Source: Sphagnum magellanicum
Taxonomy: Eukaryota; Streptophyta; Sphagnopsida; Sphagnales; Sphagnaceae
Assembly: GCA_021904315.1 (NCBI GenBank)
Contig: CM038917.1
Coordinates: 19,266,041 to 19,330,040 of the forward strand
Direction of reading: 5' to 3'
Length of the DNA: 64,000 bases
The notes under the pieces are model-generated. The model had not been told where the DNA came from. It did no database searches and worked only from the letters and a program-made list of their open reading frames with translations. The translations under genes were made by a program, and so were the position numbers. This document shows, piece after piece, positions 35,844-49,920 of this stretch; position 1 is the stretch's first letter, and every line of letters begins with the position of its first letter.

Positions 35844-38800
35844 ATGGGGGCGCCTTCTTCTTCACACCCCAGAATTAATACGTCCGTTTCAGTTTCCAAG
35901 TCTAGGCATCGCTCGTCACAGTCTCTTGCATCTCTTTCACTCGAGAAAATTTCACATCAGGGACCTCGAAGAGATGCTGCTCCACCTCCTGCAGACAACA
36001 AAATTACAGCATCTGGTGAGAAGTCCACAACAACAACTGCAATACATGAGAAGAAGACCAGAAGGAGAGCAATGTCGTCGATGGGAGGGGTAGAGGACAT
36101 TGTGAAAGAGATTGGTGTCGTAGCAGCTTTGCCAGCAGCAGAAGAGGGAAGGCTTCCAAGTAAAGTCTTCATGTCCAGAGGTACTGCAATCCAATAGAGC
36201 TGACCACAGGGCTTTGTAGCCATGTGCTTGACTGATGCACATTGTTTTCAGACAATTTGCTGTGTGTTTTGGATTAATCTCATGGCTGAACCTGACAAAT
36301 CATTGTCCACAGCTCCAGGACCCAACAAGATTGAATCTGCACCTGTGATTCCTCAACCACAGCAGTCTTCATTAACAAAGCAACCCTCAGGAGATGAGAG
36401 ACTCATGCCATTAAGAACTATCAGAGCCACATCACTGCATGTTTTATCAAAGAAACTTGAGCATTCATCCTCCAACAAAACAGCAAAGGTAGGAAAGGGT
36501 AACCTTGTTACAGAGGCTGCTACATCTCCTCAGCCCACAATAGTCAGGTGCAGATCGAATTCAAGTTTTGAAAATGATGAGGAGGGACTGGATGTTGAGC
36601 AGTTTGAGGCAGCACAGGAAGTGGGTTTGGTGCAAGCCCAGAGAATTGATCAGCAATCAAGCAGGACAGAGTCGTGTATTCCTTTGGAAGCAGGTTGTGA
36701 TGTTCAATCAGTACAGAGAATGACTGTTGAAGGTTAGATACTTCCTTTTGCTCCATGTGATGCCTTGACTTCAATGAGATGCTGAAAATGTCCTTCACAG
36801 CTAAAAGGGTGGATGATGCAGCGAAACAGTTGCAATTGTCAAGTCGCTTTTGCTGCAGTTTGTTCTAAGGGTGTTGACTATTACAACCTTTTCCATGATT
36901 GAACTGAGTCAAATTAAGAGCAAATACATCAACCCTAAACCAATACCATCAACTTTAATGGGGAAATAGTCTGGTAGGGGTTGCTGTTACTTGCTTGTTT
37001 ATTGAGGAGCCTTTGCTTGTCTGGTTCCAGATTCTGCTATCTTGCAAAATCCAGAGAAGCATATGCCAACCATGGATGTTGGTGGACCAGTAGAGAACAA
37101 GGTCTGCAAGCAGTCGACTGCAAAAGGGAATGAACCTGTTTTGACTTGCTTGGGTCTTGGAAGGCCACTTTTAGAAGAAGAATCCCAGCTGCCTGCCTTT
37201 GATGTGGGTCTGGAGGTAAGTGCAAGTGCTACTGGAGGTAGGACTCTTGTGCCTCACCTGAGCCCAGTGCCAACAGCCTCCTCCAAGTCATCTGCTACAG
37301 ACTTCAACAATGCAAGGGCATATGAGCCTGCATCAAACCCAATTGCAAATGGCATGACCAGATTAGGAACATCCGATTTGGATGAGTCTAACAAGGGATT
37401 GAAATATTTGAGCAAAGTTACAGTTGAAGTGATTGGTTCAAGTTCCCAGGATTTGGTTAAGGTAGTTTCTGACCCACTTTCAGCTCTGAATCCAGAGATC
37501 TTAGTTGTGCATAATGCTGATGGCAAGTCAAGTGTAAGCTTGAACATGATCTCCTCAATTACAGGAATCTTACCTTCAATGGATTCTTCCCATTTGGATC
37601 CAAGAGGGTGTGCCATTCCTCCGTACAGTGATCATGGGCCAATTCAGCCACATATACAGGAAAAATTCCCCAGGGAGACAACCACTTGTTTCCCTATTGA
37701 GAAAGTCACAGAGGAAGAACTGACCGAGGCTGCATTTTTATCAAGTATTGGCTGGAGCCAGGATAGCATCCCTAGTAGAAAGTGTCTTGACACCCTTCAC
37801 CATCCACCCATGATTTCAAGTGACAGGAGGAATGGATCCAGTAAATGCCCAAGAGAAATGCAATGTGGATCTAAGGTCACCAATGGACAGTCCTCAGTGG
37901 AAGTGAAGGATTCTAGCAGCACTGGATGCAGTGATTTAGAGGTAGGAGTGCATCAGGAGGCTCCTGCCCTGGTGTCAGGATCATTTGTTGCCAGCAGGAT
38001 AATAAAGGAGTGTCCAGACAACAGAGTTGAAGTCCCTGCTGACCTCACCTACTGGAACAAGGTCAGGGAAGTCATTGTCAAACTCTGTTTTGCTGCAATA
38101 TTGCCTATGTTCCTTTACATTGCAAACATTTCTGTTGGTGGCATCTCTGCACCCAATACAATTCTGTTCTTTTGTGGAGTTCAAGTTCTCTCTCTGCCCA
38201 GAAAAGTCTGTCAAACAGCTGGTGCTCATCTTGCATGTGTTAATCGATGAATCTAGGATATGTGCATATTTTTTAGCATTGAGCTTTCACTGTGTGCTTG
38301 GACAGAAGAACAGTCCAACAAAAGCAGGCATATATGCAGAACAGAGCTCTGAAGACAGTTGTGCAGCAATTGTAAAGCCTGGTGCTGATGCCTCCTATGA
38401 TTATGGAAAAAACCTATCAAGGAAATTTCCTGGTATGACTGCAGCAGGGAAGGTGGGACAGAATGCCATTTTCAAGAAGGGACCGATGTTGGATAGCCTT
38501 GTTAACTTGTCCAATATCCTTTGGTATCCAACAAATAAGGCAATTCACCATAACCTTGAACCATGCCCTGGAAAAGAAAATGTGGAGAGCATAAAGAATT
38601 TTGACACGCCATGGGACAGGGATGTAGTTGATGAAGACATGCAAGAAGGAAGGCTGGAAGGTTAGTTCTTGAGTGAATACTCTGCTTTGGTGTATTTCTC
38701 ACTACAAAACGTATCTAGCATAGAACTGCTGTCAGACTTTATGCCAACTAATTTTCCCAGTATTGTTTGACAATGCAGTCTTAACCAAATCCCCTGACTG

Positions 38801-40201
38801 GGGATTTGTAACATGTGATGTGTATAATGGGGGTCTGCCTAGTCAGACCTGTGAGAAAGCACCTTCTTACACCAGAAAATTGTTAACACTGACCCTTCTC
38901 ATTTTGTCATCTGATCTGTAGCCCTGGGAGTACAGGAGTTGGCTTCTACTCAAGTGAGCAAGAAGCGTGATAGACCAGAGGAACTCCTCAGCAGTGTGGC
39001 AAAGCAAGAGAAAGGTATTCAGTTCATGATCTATGTTTATCTCATGAGCTAGTCATGTGATAAGGAAAAGAGAATTGTCATGAACTTACCAGGCAGAACT
39101 CCTGTAAGATTTTGTGTAAGATCCCTGGAGCAGGGTTGTAAGACCACTGGAGCATGCGCTGATTTATGTAATTCAATGTCAGCCACTCATCTCGTTCGTA
39201 CAGCAGTGCCTTCCACCCTGGACCTTGAGCTCCACCCTTGGTTCATGAGTTGGAAGGCACTGACAGCAGTGCTTTCCCCTGTACATTAAAAAGTCCTACA
39301 TATCCTTGACTAGTTGGTGACTAATTGGTGCCAAACCCCATGCTTTTCACACTGATGTAATGAGGTCCTGTTTCTTCCTCCATGTCTGGACATGTGGACC
39401 TTACCACTTGAGAGAGCTTGTATGCGTTTGGCTGTGACTAATTGAGGAGCCTCTTTCTTACTACTGTCTGGACAGCAATTATCCTTTACATTATGCAATG
39501 TGCAGGATAAAAATCTAAAAATTTTCTTTGACACTATGCAATGTGCAGGATGCCAATCTAAAAAAGTTGGCCACATTGATCTGAACAATGAAGTTGGATC
39601 AGCTCTGACAACACAAACTGTGTACAAACCAGCTCCAAAATCTGCAGTGGGAAGAACTCCAGCAAACACATGTGAGAAGGCACAGAATAGTATAGCAATG
39701 TTGCAACTACAACCCCAACAAAGTCTTGAGGAGTGTAACAAGTCCCCTACTTCATTTTCACATGTGGGCAACCCGTCATTCTCAAGTTTTCACCAAGACA
39801 GATTATGGGAAGAGCAAGCTGAAGCTTATTCCAGTGGGGGGAGAGGGAGTCCAGGTTGCGAAGATGATGCCAATGCAGAAGTGATTAACTTCACTTCACT
39901 TACAAGTGGTATCTCATCTGTAGAATCAATACATTCTGGCCTAGGTTCCCAGAGAAGGTACTCATTAGATCGAACTTTGACCTCCCCAAGCACAGTAACC
40001 GATGAGACATGCAGAAGCCATGATGTGAAGAAGGGCAAGAAAAATGGCAGACCTCGCACCCCACTTAGATCCCTGCTTGCACAAGACAATAATGGCAAAA
40101 GCTCTGACAACAACTTGGTCAATCATCAATCAAGGCCGGTCGCCAATCCAAAGCGTTCCAATATCTGGAGTAGCTGTATTTGCTGCTCTCGTCCTGCATA
40201 A
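35844..40201 (+). CDS. Unrecognised 962-residue low-complexity plant protein, six exons
   Basis: Inferred exons: 35,844-36,180; 36,313-36,732; 37,031-38,061; 38,306-38,660; 38,922-39,014; 39,549-40,201. Every intron is GT-AG and every junction keeps frame (phases 1, 1, 0, 1, 1), which strongly supports one gene. The ATG at 35,844 has A at -3 and G at +4. I do not recognise the family. The protein is Ser/Pro-rich with no catalytic domain or membrane segment. The N-terminus MGAPSSSH fits the N-myristoylation consensus. TPLRSLL (about 916-922) and the end IWSSCICC (about 951-958) form a cysteine cluster that could be palmitoylated. A segment EEELTEAAFLSSIGW (about 480-494) resembles an acidic FLxSLGW motif of some uncharacterised plant proteins. 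Function unknown; membrane attachment is inference. Confidence 0.75.
39495..39575 (+). repeat. Duplicated 3' splice-site region before the last exon
   Basis: TATGCAATGTGCAGGATAAAAATC at about 39,492 and TATGCAATGTGCAGGATGCCAATC at about 39,535 are tandem copies of the intron-exon junction. Use of the upstream AG in the established phase gives an immediate TAA. The downstream AG (exon from 39,549) keeps the frame. The upstream copy is therefore a decoy acceptor. Confidence 0.85.
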
Positions 40202-43200
40202 TATGCACCAAGAAGGTAGAGGAGACCACTACTCCCTTTTTCTTGTTCATGTTAGAGTTGGATGGTGTTCCATATTCACATTTACAACTGAAAACCTTGT
40301 CCATTAAGCAATATATGTGATTTGGTATCAATCCATGATGATACTCACTGTATTTGCTCAGGAAAACAACATCTACTGCTCTGATAGATGCTGAGTTTTG
40401 TTTGATACAACTTTATTAGCTTGTTCTCCGATTTTCCTCAAGAATCAAGCTCAGTTTTGAAGGGTGTACTTTGTTGAAGGTTTCCTCGTGGTTTTATCTT
40501 GCCTCACCACCAAGCCCTGCAAATTTCAACCCCAGTATTAAAAGAGTTTCTTCATATTGGTATGAAGAGCTCAATCTGGACTGAGTATTGTGTAGTGCTT
40601 TACTCGGTATATGAGTATAGCAAAACAGACAATGTGATAGTATGAGGTAATGTCATTTTGCAGAGGGACCTGACCAATAGTAAACTTAACGGTGCTACCT
40701 AATGACTTGGAGAATTTTCATATCCTTTCAACAGTGTTGCTTGTAATATGATCCGTCTTCTCCTTAGAGTTGAAGCTCAGAGTATGACTAAAGGATGTGT
40801 GTGCAAAGCTTTCGAGGGTTTGCTGGTCTTACCAACTTCAATGTCTTGTTATGTACTATGTTAAGGCATTAAGGCATATTGCATATAGGAATAAATGGAG
40901 CCTGATAGAGAGTTCCAAACTGGTATAATACTGTTCCATTACATGGTAACCTGTTCTACCAGGGCCTCTTTGAGAGCATAACTAGTATTCCTCACATAAA
41001 CCAGTGTTCCTCACCATTGATAAAAGGAACTGCTATAGTGTTTCCAGCTGTCAATTCATGTCACAAGTGGAACTGGCAGAAACAAAAGTGGAACAAACAC
41101 ATGAGGACCTATCCCACCTAAGAAAGAACCTAAAACAGTAAGGCACCGTAATCATTTGTAGGGAGTGTCTCCCCAACATGGCAGCATACCATCATTGCAC
41201 AAGAGCTCCCCAGTTATATCATGTATCCTGTTGCCTTCTGACATTTTCATACCTCCCTAATACCTTTTTGAACATTCCTAGTCACCAGATGATTGAACCT
41301 CATAACTCACCTTCTTGTGTGTCCCATACTGCGTAAGCTTGGCACTCTTGTACAATTGGTTGCATTTGGTAACCAGGTTATTGTGAATGGTTTCAGCAAG
41401 CCTAAACTATTCTCAGTAACATGAATATAATAGTCTAGACAACCATGAGCATCAAAAGTGAAATGTAATTCGAATTTTCAAGATATAGAGGCTGCACTAC
41501 AGCTCTTTGAGTGCTAACCTTTGTGGTGATGAAAGTAACCAATTGCAACTATCAAAGAACACTTCCACATTTATGGGATTTATTTATACACAACAAAATC
41601 TGCCCCCGATATAATTCACCCCTTTAAACACTAGAGGAGATGCATCGATTGGGTTGTGCAATTTACAATTATATGAAATGAACCCTAAACCGTACATGCA
41701 AACAAGTTCTCAAGTATTTGAAGTAATTTTTTGTAGTGCAATAGGTACCTTGTGTTCAATCTCTTGAAGTGTTGACTAAGAGTTAGTTGCTTGAGGTTGA
41801 TTAACAAGAGATATAGCTTGGCTCTTCATAGCGGCTAAAATTTCCATGTCATTCACATGCATTTGGGATTCCATTTGTCTCCATGCCATTCATTCTTTTC
41901 ATGGCAAAATTTTATCAATTTTTTTACTTGAAAAACCTAATACCTATACAAAAGAGTTTTAATGAAAAAAATGCCCCATGTTTGCCATACAAAGTGGATA
42001 CAAATGAAGCACAATAAAACCCATTGGCACACAAAGATCACTTTCAACTTTTGGGATGTATATTAAATTTTTTTGCCTAATGGTTCCTTCCGTGGAAATG
42101 GCAAATTCATGGTCATTGTTGATTCTATAAATGACCATTTGCATGGCTTGGTTCCTTATACCTAGGTCAAGCAAAAGAAACAAGACATTAATTCAATTTA
42201 AGACATAACTAAGAAAGTGTTTTGAATAAATTGTTCTGACCTTAGTTTGGGGCTTGTAACTAAGATTAAAGTAAAGACTAAAAAAGAGATAGAAACCAAG
42301 TCAAACATAAGGTGAAAATGAAACATTCACCAATATGATGAATTGGACAATGTTTATTAGTCATAAATGATGAAAACTTACCAATCATCAATAAAACCAA
42401 ACACCCAACAAAGGGGGAAAAAATGTACAAGATGAAAGGATGCAAGTCATGGCAAAGGAAGAATCTTCCAAAAAGGGTGGACTATTAAAGGAATGGGAAT
42501 AGATCAAGTATTTGAACCTCCTTTCATCGTGAAAAACATATCATATAACGAAAGCAAAAGAACATATAAAAGAATGTTTAGCCTAGAAGAACCTTCACTT
42601 ATAATAATAGCATGTTTTGAAATAGAGGCTACCTATGCTTGTTGCAACGCCACTAACACCTTCTACCTATAAAATGAATGTAAAATTAAAAGAGGAGGGC
42701 CTCCAATGCCTTTTGCTTTGCATGCCATGTTAGCACATTAATGAAGAAAATTGTCAACATGTTGATGCAAACATGTTAAGACCTAGATATGGCTAAAAGG
42801 AAAAAACGTTTGGTAGGTATTGATTGTAATAAAAGTCATCCTTAACCCGAGTTACAACTGTCATGACAACCCCATGAAATTAAGCTAAATGTGAAACCAA
42901 ATTTATTCGAATGGGGTTAATGATGATGATGTCAACCAATGTTTGAACATCATCCACTAACACCACAATGTTGATTCAACAACACAAAAATTGAAAAATA
43001 GGTGGTGGAAGAATGTGGGTCTAGACATATAAAATATCAAATCCCACAGATCTCTTGATAGACGCAAATGCATCCACATAGCATCATGGGAAGTTGTTTT
43101 TCCCCCACCATGGGCACAATGAAAAAAGTAAATCCCCATAGGGTCCAAAGGTTAACCACAAATGCAATGTGACAACTGAGGGTTAAAGGATGGGGGAAGC

Positions 43201-43990
43201 CCAACCAAGTGTGCGACACCATGAAAAAAATGTCTAAAGCCAATTAGAAAAGAAGGATCATTGTGAAAATAAACAACCATGCACCCACATTTGACCCCAC
43301 ACAAAATCTCAATCACACCCAATGCAAATCAAAAGGAAAATTTAAAATGATGTTAAAAAAAAATGGTCATGTAATTTTTTTGAAATACTTTCATGAAGCC
43401 AATATGTTCCTCTCTTTACCAACTATCTAAATGGGGGTATGCACGCTGTCACCACTAGGAAAAGAAGTTCATGCACCAACCTTAAATGGGCTTGGAAGGA
43501 TAATGAACCTAAATTATTTGCTCTTATTGCTTCAAATACAAACAAACGAAGATCCAAAAAGGACCTAGAGGCTATGTTGGGGACAATTGGAATGTCACTC
43601 CCTAAATAGGCCACCGAAACAATGCCCTTTACATAAATGAGGCTTAACATTAAAAGAAAAACAAATTATTTTTACTAGTCTTTATGACTAAGGTTTTAAT
43701 CGCAAACAACATTAATCACAAATGACAAGGGTATTGGTTGAAAAAAAAATCAACAAATACAAGTTCATCCTTTGACTCCATTGTATATGTATTGTCATAT
43801 GTGACTAAGATGTAATTATTTTGGTCACAATTGAAAGCAAATGATGTGTTGCCATACGTTCCAATATTTAATTATTTAAAATATAAATATTATTGTTATT
43901 TTGAAATAATTTAAAACATTCAATTCAAATATTTGCATGATTTTATATTGTGACACATGGCCCAATGTAAATATGCCACATGGCAGTTTC
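40202..43990. other. 3' flank and gene-free DNA
   Basis: An AATAAA at 40,890-40,895 is a possible poly(A) signal for the upstream gene, with others possible. Beyond about 41,000 the sequence is AT-rich with only short incidental frames; I recognise no element. Confidence 0.5.
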
Positions 43991-44029
43991 AAATGAATTT
44001 CATACAAAATAGTAATATTAGGTTGGTAG

Positions 44030-44240
44030 GTATGTAAGTAGGTACCCACAAACCTAGGATATAAACCTACCTACCTATTTAAGTAAAAAAGTAAATAGGA
44101 GATCTTATTTTCTTAAGTTAAATACCTCTTCATATAAGCAGGTATTTAGGTAGGTAGGTAGATAGGTCGACCTAGGTAGGTAGGTCAAAATAAGTATTTA
44201 CTTAATTAGGTAGATAGGTAGGTTCAAAAAGTAGGTAGTT
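44030..44240. repeat. GGTA/TACC tetranucleotide cluster in both orientations
   Basis: Runs of AGGTAGGTAGGTAG (about 44,150-44,220) and of ACCTACCTACC (about 44,066-44,078) occupy the same 200 bp in opposite orientations, with AGGTCGACCT at about 44,164-44,173 forming a palindrome. The strands could fold into a long imperfect hairpin. Confidence 0.75.
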
Positions 44241-46300
44241 TAAGATTGTGCATAATTTTTTTTGTTTTTGTTTTAGGTTAAACCTTTTGATTAGATTATC
44301 ACAAATTTCTTAATGTGAAATTTTATGACCATGCCCCTTGTATATATAATGTTCAAAATAGGAATGTAGAATAAACAATATGGGATAAGTTTTGAAATTG
44401 CAACTTATTCACAAACTAAGTTACAACTCCAAAATTTTCTTCATACCTTGTTGTTTTTTTTTCAATTCTAAAAATATAATTATTCAAATAAATGGTTCAC
44501 TAAATAATTAGATAATCATTTATTTAATAATGATTAAATTTAACATATATTTCAAATATAAAATATAAATTACAATTATTCATTATTCATTATCAACTAC
44601 TTAAATAACCATTTATAAAAAATATTTAACTAACTAACTATGTAATTATTCACAAGTTTTCAATACATAACTCATGAAGAAATAAATAACTATAGTATTT
44701 TGAAATCTATTTTACTTTTAAAAATATAATCGAATTATAAATAAATTTAAGTAATTTGAAAATAATTTAATTTATACAATAGATTAATAATAAATATTTT
44801 TTTAAAATTATAAATAAGGATTTAATCATTTTTATTAGAAAATAAATTCTTATACAAATTATTTATTTGAAAAGTAATATTATAAACTAATTGTAGTAAT
44901 TACCCATTGTAATTAAATTAATTATTATATGATTACATTTATTGCTATAAAATTTGTTATTAATTAAGTAAATGTTTTGTTTTATTGGTAATCATTAATT
45001 ATAAATACAATAATCCAATGAATTTACAAATAAATTAAATAATTACGATGGTTTTACAATAATTTTGTGTTATTGCATACTAATAATTATTAATATAAAA
45101 TTTTATGTTGTTATATTAACAATTTACTATAAATAAATAAATAATGATTAATATAGACAATTATTTAGTGTGTCTAGTTTTTAAAAAATATAGTAATTGC
45201 ATCAACTTTGTTCACTATTCTAAGATTATTATAAAATATTGAAATTAAAATCTTAACTATAAGCCAAAAAATTTCAATTATAGATATGAATTTTTTGAAT
45301 TAAAATATAATTATTTTCAATACATAATTAAGTGTTTTAATATATTGGAATATAATCCTTACAATTATAAAAATTAAATTAATTCGTTTAATTATAGTGG
45401 GAATATTTTAATATTTAAAAATATTTAAAATTTTAATGAAAAATAATGAAAATGAATTATAAATTATAAATTATGTGCATAAATAAAATAATTATAGTTA
45501 TTTTATAATAATTACACATTGATAATAATAATGCTATTTTTATTCAAAAAGTATAAATAATTAATGTAACAGTCTATGTTGGAATATGTGGTATTTATTT
45601 GAAATTATAAATAAGATATAAAATAATTTAATGAAATGAAATTATTATAAGTACAATAATTATATTTATTATTATTATTAAAATAAAATTACTATGAATA
45701 TTTTGAATACTAATTTGAAATATAAATTAAAGTTATGAATATTGAGTTCAATCATAAATCAAATAATTATTATGTCTAATGTATAACTACTATAATTACA
45801 ATGAGTTTGCAATAGTTGTACATTATTTACAATATATATTTTGGAATTGTTGGATTTTTTTATGATTAAAAAATTAACAATAGTTTGTGTACAAAATATA
45901 ACCTACATATAACTTGAATACAATCAATATATATAACCCATATTATACACATGTACATCCTAATATATTCTCATATATTAATGGGTAGATTACATTTAAT
46001 ACACCATTGTAAACTCATACACCTTATAATACACATAATACACTTTGAATACCAAGAAGGCAATGATTCACATGAATACATTTGCAACTAAAGGTACATA
46101 AATGGGTATTCTTGGATGAAAAACATGTTAAAAATTGTCCAAATGAAAAAATGTAGAAAACATTAGTCGCAAGTTAGTTGGAACATAATTACAAGCATTA
46201 CCAAATCCAAAAAATAGTTGTAAAAATAACCAACGTTAATTGTAAATGACAAATAATCGCAAATTGATTGGTTACAAAAACCCAATTTTTTTCTAGTGTA
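44240..46300. other. Extremely AT-rich block
   Basis: About 2 kb built almost entirely of A and T, with no open frame of 60 codons. No gene or recognisable repeat. It could be a matrix-attachment-like or highly decayed segment. Confidence 0.7.
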
Positions 46301-49300
46301 ACCCTCCATTAGAAATGGGGAAACAAACCTACCAATGGACTAAAGAAATTTGAGGGCATTCCAAAAAGCTTGGGCCCAAAAGCCTTTCAAAAACTCCCAA
46401 CATGGCTAAATTGAAAATGCCGAGTTGGCACTAAAAATCCAAAAGAGGGGAGAAGCAACAAAGTAAATAAAAAAGCCTTTGAACAAAACACTAAAAGAAA
46501 ATCCCAAATGCTACCTAAACATCCCCTAACTTCGAAAATGCATCAACATGGCAAACATCTTCACCCAAAGCCTCCCACAAAAAGTTTGAAAAGAAAGAAC
46601 TAAAATAAAACAGGATGCCCAAGATCTTAATGTCATCAATAGGGCAACAAAACTAGTTGGGAAGGTGAACCCAAAATGCAAACCGTGAAAAGCCCAAGTC
46701 AAACACTTGCAAGGTTACACACCCAACCCCATAGAAGCCAGTTGGGAAGCAAAATGATCAAAGGCAAGGAAAACAACATGGGCAAGGTCGAGGATATGAA
46801 TGACATTAACCAAAAAAAGGAAAAATCACAAGGGAAAATGTTCAAGAAACAACACAAAGCACAAAAATGAACAAAAGTAAAAAGAAGCTATGTAAACGGG
46901 TCACCTTAACACATGATTACAAATGAAAAGATGACAAACAAATTTCCCAAAGGGGGAAAGCTGAAATAATTTACTCCTTATCTTGACCCTTTTAGAATGT
47001 GATCCATAATTCAAAATAAAACTTTTTATGTCATGTGTAGATGGATAGTATATTATATCTATAGACACATTTCCTATGTTCTTTCATTTGGTTTTATTCA
47101 TGAATGTGGAGTCTAAGAGAGACTATTTCATTCATTTTGTTGAGTTTTGAAAGAGAATACATCAAAAAATGAATATTTAACATTACAAATATTAAATGCA
47201 AGCTAGTTTGTATTATATAAAGCTATAAACATAAGGCAAAATGGATAATTTATTTTTGTTTATGAAAATGGACAATACATTTGATATACACATTTCCCAA
47301 GTTCTAGAATTCTTTTGTTTAGTTCAACTTTTGAATTTGCTTGGTCAAATAGTGTTATATCCAAGACAATGTTCCCCCTGTGGATTTTGTCCATAATGTA
47401 GTTTCAAGAATTATGCAAAATCTTTAAACAAATGCCAACCTCCTTTACAAACTTTCATCCAATTTTAATGATCCAAAATTTTCATCCCTTGCCAAATTCC
47501 ATCCATCTTCAAGTTTCATCCAAGTTTAAAAGATTGCCACATGGTACTAAGTAGAATGTTAATCCATTTCATCAAATATTCCCTTGACATGGTGAAGTAT
47601 ATTCCAAGAATATGATATCTATGTGGAAAAAAATATTTTACAAAGATTCTTTTAAGCTCACCTACTCATGTTCACATGCTTCCAATTCACATTCACCTAC
47701 TTGTCATTGTTGTGGAAATTACTAATATGTTCCCAATTGCAACTATAACATTGGGGTACTTTGCAACTAACCCATACATGTATCCAATAAAGGACACAAT
47801 GGGAAGTTAATGCAATTGATAACAAAGGCCCAATGTAACGATTAAGTTGTTATATGAAGGCTCTTAGTCTAATCTTGCTAGGACATACTTAGATTAATTG
47901 GGTGCTGTAGTTGCGCCATTATGGCTTGTTGCATTGTAGTTGGTGCCACATAGTTAAAAGTTACATATTCAAATGTTGTGATATTGGTTGTTTATATTGC
48001 CATGTCTTGTCATCCAACATGGAGGGGGTGAAATGGCATCCCCCTCCAAATGCCCCACCTACCCATGTAGTTTACAAGTTGGGGGTGGACAATAGTATTA
48101 TTCACACACATCACCTTCATGCCTTTCCTTTTTATACATTTCACATACCTTGGATAATTATTGATGATAATATTCTTTAATCATCATCATGGGTTGTGTA
48201 TGGTTAAGAGAAGTAAACTATTCATTAGTCTTGATTATCTCTTGGGCAATTATGGGATTGGTGTACACCAGATCCCTAGATTTGGGCATGGAATACAATA
48301 GTCTATTGTCACATTTGTTGCAGATCCTAGTGTTGTTCCATTTGCACGATTTGAAAATCCTTGAAGTATGGTTCAACAACCTTCAATTGCACTTAAATAT
48401 TGATGCCATTACTATAAGCATTTGTGTTCGATGTTGGCTTTTGTTTACAAGATCACAACTTTGATTTCCTCTTGCAAATTCGTTAACATTGCAAGAGATG
48501 TAGGTTGCAGGATGAATTCTTAAATTGGAATTGGAAGTTATTATAAAATTCACATGTCTTTAACTTGTTTAATATTCCTTAAACACAATGTGGAGAAATA
48601 TGTTGATATGTAGTGCATTTTAACTCCTTTTCACATCACTTGCCTTTACATTTCATTATAGAATTGTTGAAAGTGTAGTCATTAAGTGAAACATGACCAA
48701 AGGTGATGGTTCAAACTAAAAAATCTTAAATTATATTTTTCCTTTCTTGATGTGTGCAAAAGCTAGTAGATGTACAAAATTTTGACTTCGTTTCAAGACT
48801 TAGTATGATGGGTCTCAACAATAAAGGTCTTCGTCACAATTGTTCCAAGATTTTAAAACAATTTGAAGTGTGTAAAGAAATCTTTATTTGTGGTGTTGTG
48901 ACAATTTTTGACAATTCTATTCCAAGATCTTACAGCATATTCAATTGTTGAAAAAATCTTTCATTAGAGAGGTGTGATAGACTTGGTAGAATAACATTAA
49001 TAAGTCTATCTTAACCAAATGCAAACTTGTGAAAGTTGTCATTATAAAGGTAAGGGGAGAATAAACATGATTTAATGAAGAAGAGATGTGTGTGGGGTTT
49101 GTTGGACTATAACAAAAGATGATTATAAAATCTAGTAACAACTTGATGTACTTGAAGTTGGTGTGTTTGAATTTAAGGGGTTTGGAGTTTTTGGTATCTT
49201 GGAAGCATTGCACCCAAATTGTAGTATTGTTTTCATGTGTTTTGACAATCTTTGTAATTGTCAATCAAGAAAACCAAGAAACAAATGTAGCTTATTACAA

Positions 49301-49900
49301 ATTTTATAATCACCAACATGTACCACTATAATGAATTAAGAACTTAATATTTTGCTAACAAAATCCCAATAAAACAACATATTTGAAGCCCATTCTACTA
49401 GGTCTTGAAAAAAAAAAAAATTCCAACTTGCAAATGATAATTAAAAAGACGGTATAAATTTCAAACTGACAACATATATTATAATTAAACAACAAATTTC
49501 AAAGCAAGAAAATAAGCTTTACACTTGTTCATGAATCAAGAAATTACACGAAATTCCTTTTGAAGGAGCTCAAAAGTGAGCCATTGATGTGCGTTTTATG
49601 GATGGACCTTCATGTGCCCATCTTCAAAAGAGGTTTTAAATGTGTCTTGTCCACTTGTGAGTTAGCAAAACCATTGGACCTCATAATGTCTCAATTAGGA
49701 AGATAGGAGTGGGTTTGGTATAATCTTTGCATGTAAAAGTAACAAATTAGTGTGCATGTAAGATGGGGCACAAAAGGTTTGGTAAAATTTTGTGTTAAAG
49801 TATACAAATCCATATGATAGCACATGAAATTGCTAATTTTGATGAAATAACAATCTATCTTATTAAAGATCAAAACTGAGTTTTTTAATATATTTGAGAT
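46300..49900. other. Gene-free AT-rich DNA
   Basis: Short open frames (64-107 codons) without recognisable content. No RNA gene or element boundary seen. Confidence 0.5.
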
Positions 49901-49920
49901 GGATTGTGTCTATGCATGTT

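Noticed and set aside
36240-36312. Earlier acceptor (TTTTCAG at about 36,251) for exon 2 of the unknown gene
   Set aside because: In the phase set by exon 1 it reads into TAA within nine codons. The acceptor ending at 36,312 keeps the frame open.
39080-39289. 69-residue open frame between exons 5 and 6 of the unknown gene
   Set aside because: It lies in the last intron. Joining exon 5 to 39,549 keeps frame without it, and no paired splice sites were found.
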